Assembly: GCA_016181145.1 (NCBI GenBank)
Contig: JACOZW010000051.1
Location: forward strand, 1-47,714
Length of the DNA: 47,714 nt
Reading direction: 5' to 3'
Origin: Candidatus Yanofskyibacteriota bacterium
Lineage (GTDB): Bacteria > Patescibacteriota > Minisyncoccia > 2-02-FULL-40-12 > GWA2-44-9
A model generated the notes under the pieces. It saw only the letters and a list, made by a program, of their open reading frames with translations. It ran no database searches and was not told the DNA's origin. The translations under genes were made by a program, and so were the position numbers. The first letter of the stretch is position 1, and every line of letters begins with the position of its first letter. This document shows positions 47,048-47,714 of the stretch, piece by piece.

Positions 47048-47714
47048 TGCTATCAGTCAAAAAACTGATCCCTGCCGGCAGTGCAGTATTAGCCGGAACA
47101 ACCATAGCCTCTTACGCCCTAGGTCTTTTACGAGACCGGACTTTTGCTCAAACATTCGGCGCTTCGCGCGCTCTTGATGCCTATAACGCGGCATTCCTTT
47201 TGCCCGATCTTCTTTTTAATATACTTATTGCCAGCGGTATCGCCGCGGCTTTCGTACCTATATTTACCGAGCTTTTTCACAAAGACAAACAGAGAGCATA
47301 CGATTATACAAACTCGTCCATTAGCGGAGCCACTGGAATGATGATTCTTTCGGCAGTAATTATATTTATATTCGCCGGCCGCATCAGTGTTCTAGCTGCT
47401 CCCGGATTCCCGAATGAAGACCTCGTCTTAGTGGCCAAATTAATCCGAATACTGGCGATTTCCCCTATTCTTTTTGGCATATCAAATACTTTAGGCGCGA
47501 TGCTTATTGCGAAAAGAAGATTCTTTTTTTATGGCATGTCTCCAGTTTTATATAATCTTGGCATCATCGGAGGTGCAATATTTTTATCCCCTCAACTTGG
47601 AATAATCGGAGTTGCTATCGGAACAGTATTGGGAGCTTTTTTACATATGTTAATGCGAGCAATCGATGCTTATTTATCGGGCTTCAGATTCCATTTTAAT
47701 TTTAATTTCAAAAC
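47048..47714 (+). CDS. murJ: Lipid II flippase MurJ (5' part)
   Basis: The first 222 residues of a MurJ/MviN protein; the frame runs off the window. Motifs: basic N-terminus MLSVKKLIPAG, helix 1 with TTIASYALGLLRDRTFAQTFG (the conserved Arg residues of the flippase cavity), DAYNAAFLLPDLLFN, FVPIFTELFHKDK, and later AKLIRILAISPILFGISN. It moves lipid II across the membrane for peptidoglycan synthesis. It is divergent from glgA with a gap of 91 nt. Not in the ORF track because no stop lies in the window. Confidence 0.94.

Noticed and set aside
1-47714. tRNA/rRNA genes and CRISPR arrays
   Set aside because: No T-loop-like GGTTCGA..CC context in a cloverleaf was seen, no rRNA stretches, and no regularly spaced direct repeats.
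1-47714. UGA recoding as in Gracilibacteria/Absconditabacteria
   Set aside because: TGA serves as a normal stop, for example at the end of the 82-aa gene (ATGA overlap with rpiB).

Overview
The window looks like a chromosomal segment of a Candidatus Patescibacteria (CPR) genome; the class cannot be fixed from the sequence alone. The reasons are a compact low-GC gene layout, many short single-TM hypothetical proteins, CPR-typical families (DUF5652-like protein, giant surface protein with a 'YKRLFLNPAIF' tail), and three interspersed repeats I associate with CPR genomes: one translating as NPVRS...TSNG, one as SLSKG inside rpiB, and a palindromic CTGCCTGCCGGCAGGC. TGA is used as a normal stop, so this is not a UGA-recoding Gracilibacteria/Absconditabacteria lineage. 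No tRNA, rRNA, CRISPR array, transposase or phage gene was seen.

Layout. 1-2.2 kb: translation genes (rpmE, an RF1 gene lacking the usual N-terminal domain, a small TM ORF, rplY). 2.4-9.8 kb: a zinc-ribbon gene, then central sugar metabolism and redox genes on the minus strand (fba, a 420-aa unknown, a pfkB-type kinase, rpe, a 2-hydroxyacid dehydrogenase, rpiB, a small membrane protein, trxB). 9.9-13.7 kb: cell-surface glycosylation (dolichol-P-mannose-synthase-like GT2, a polytopic membrane protein, a PMT/GT39 protein O-mannosyltransferase). 13.7-25.5 kb: SOD, glutaredoxin, a secreted protein, tgt, endonuclease IV, an RluA-type enzyme, membrane proteins, a truncated VKOR, an RRM protein, DUF192, a histidine phosphatase and DedA. 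25.5-32.3 kb: a 1414-aa multidomain surface protein, asnS, and a second surface protein with a Pro/Ser/Thr-rich stalk. 32.4-43.9 kb: a GH13 enzyme, DUF3105, glutaredoxin, DoxX, pgi, an HtrA-like protease, msrB, a short HExxH protein, msrA, a methyltransferase and a GDPD phosphodiesterase. 43.9-47.7 kb: a GH57 amylase, glgA, and the 5' part of murJ.

How the genes fit together. Fba, Pgi, Rpe, RpiB and the PfkB kinase belong to glycolysis and the non-oxidative pentose-phosphate route. GlgA, GH57 and GH13 suggest alpha-glucan or trehalose turnover. GT2 plus PMT would O-mannosylate exported proteins, and two Ser/Thr-rich exported proteins lie nearby. SOD, MsrA, MsrB, TrxB, two glutaredoxins and VKOR form a redox and repair set.

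The most unusual content is non-coding. At least four families of complex imperfect inverted repeats fill the intergenic spaces. Family F1 has five copies, F2 three, F3 three and F4 two. Several keep fixed loop sequences while the stems change on both sides, which indicates selection on a folded structure (RNA, or hairpin single-stranded DNA). F1 and F3 are modular, with swapped internal hairpins. A second broad pattern is that two gene classes coexist. One has near-consensus TTGACA-17-TATAAT promoters, a strong Shine-Dalgarno sequence and its own terminator. The other has no SD and often a -10 box only 6-7 nt before the ATG, as in leaderless mRNAs.
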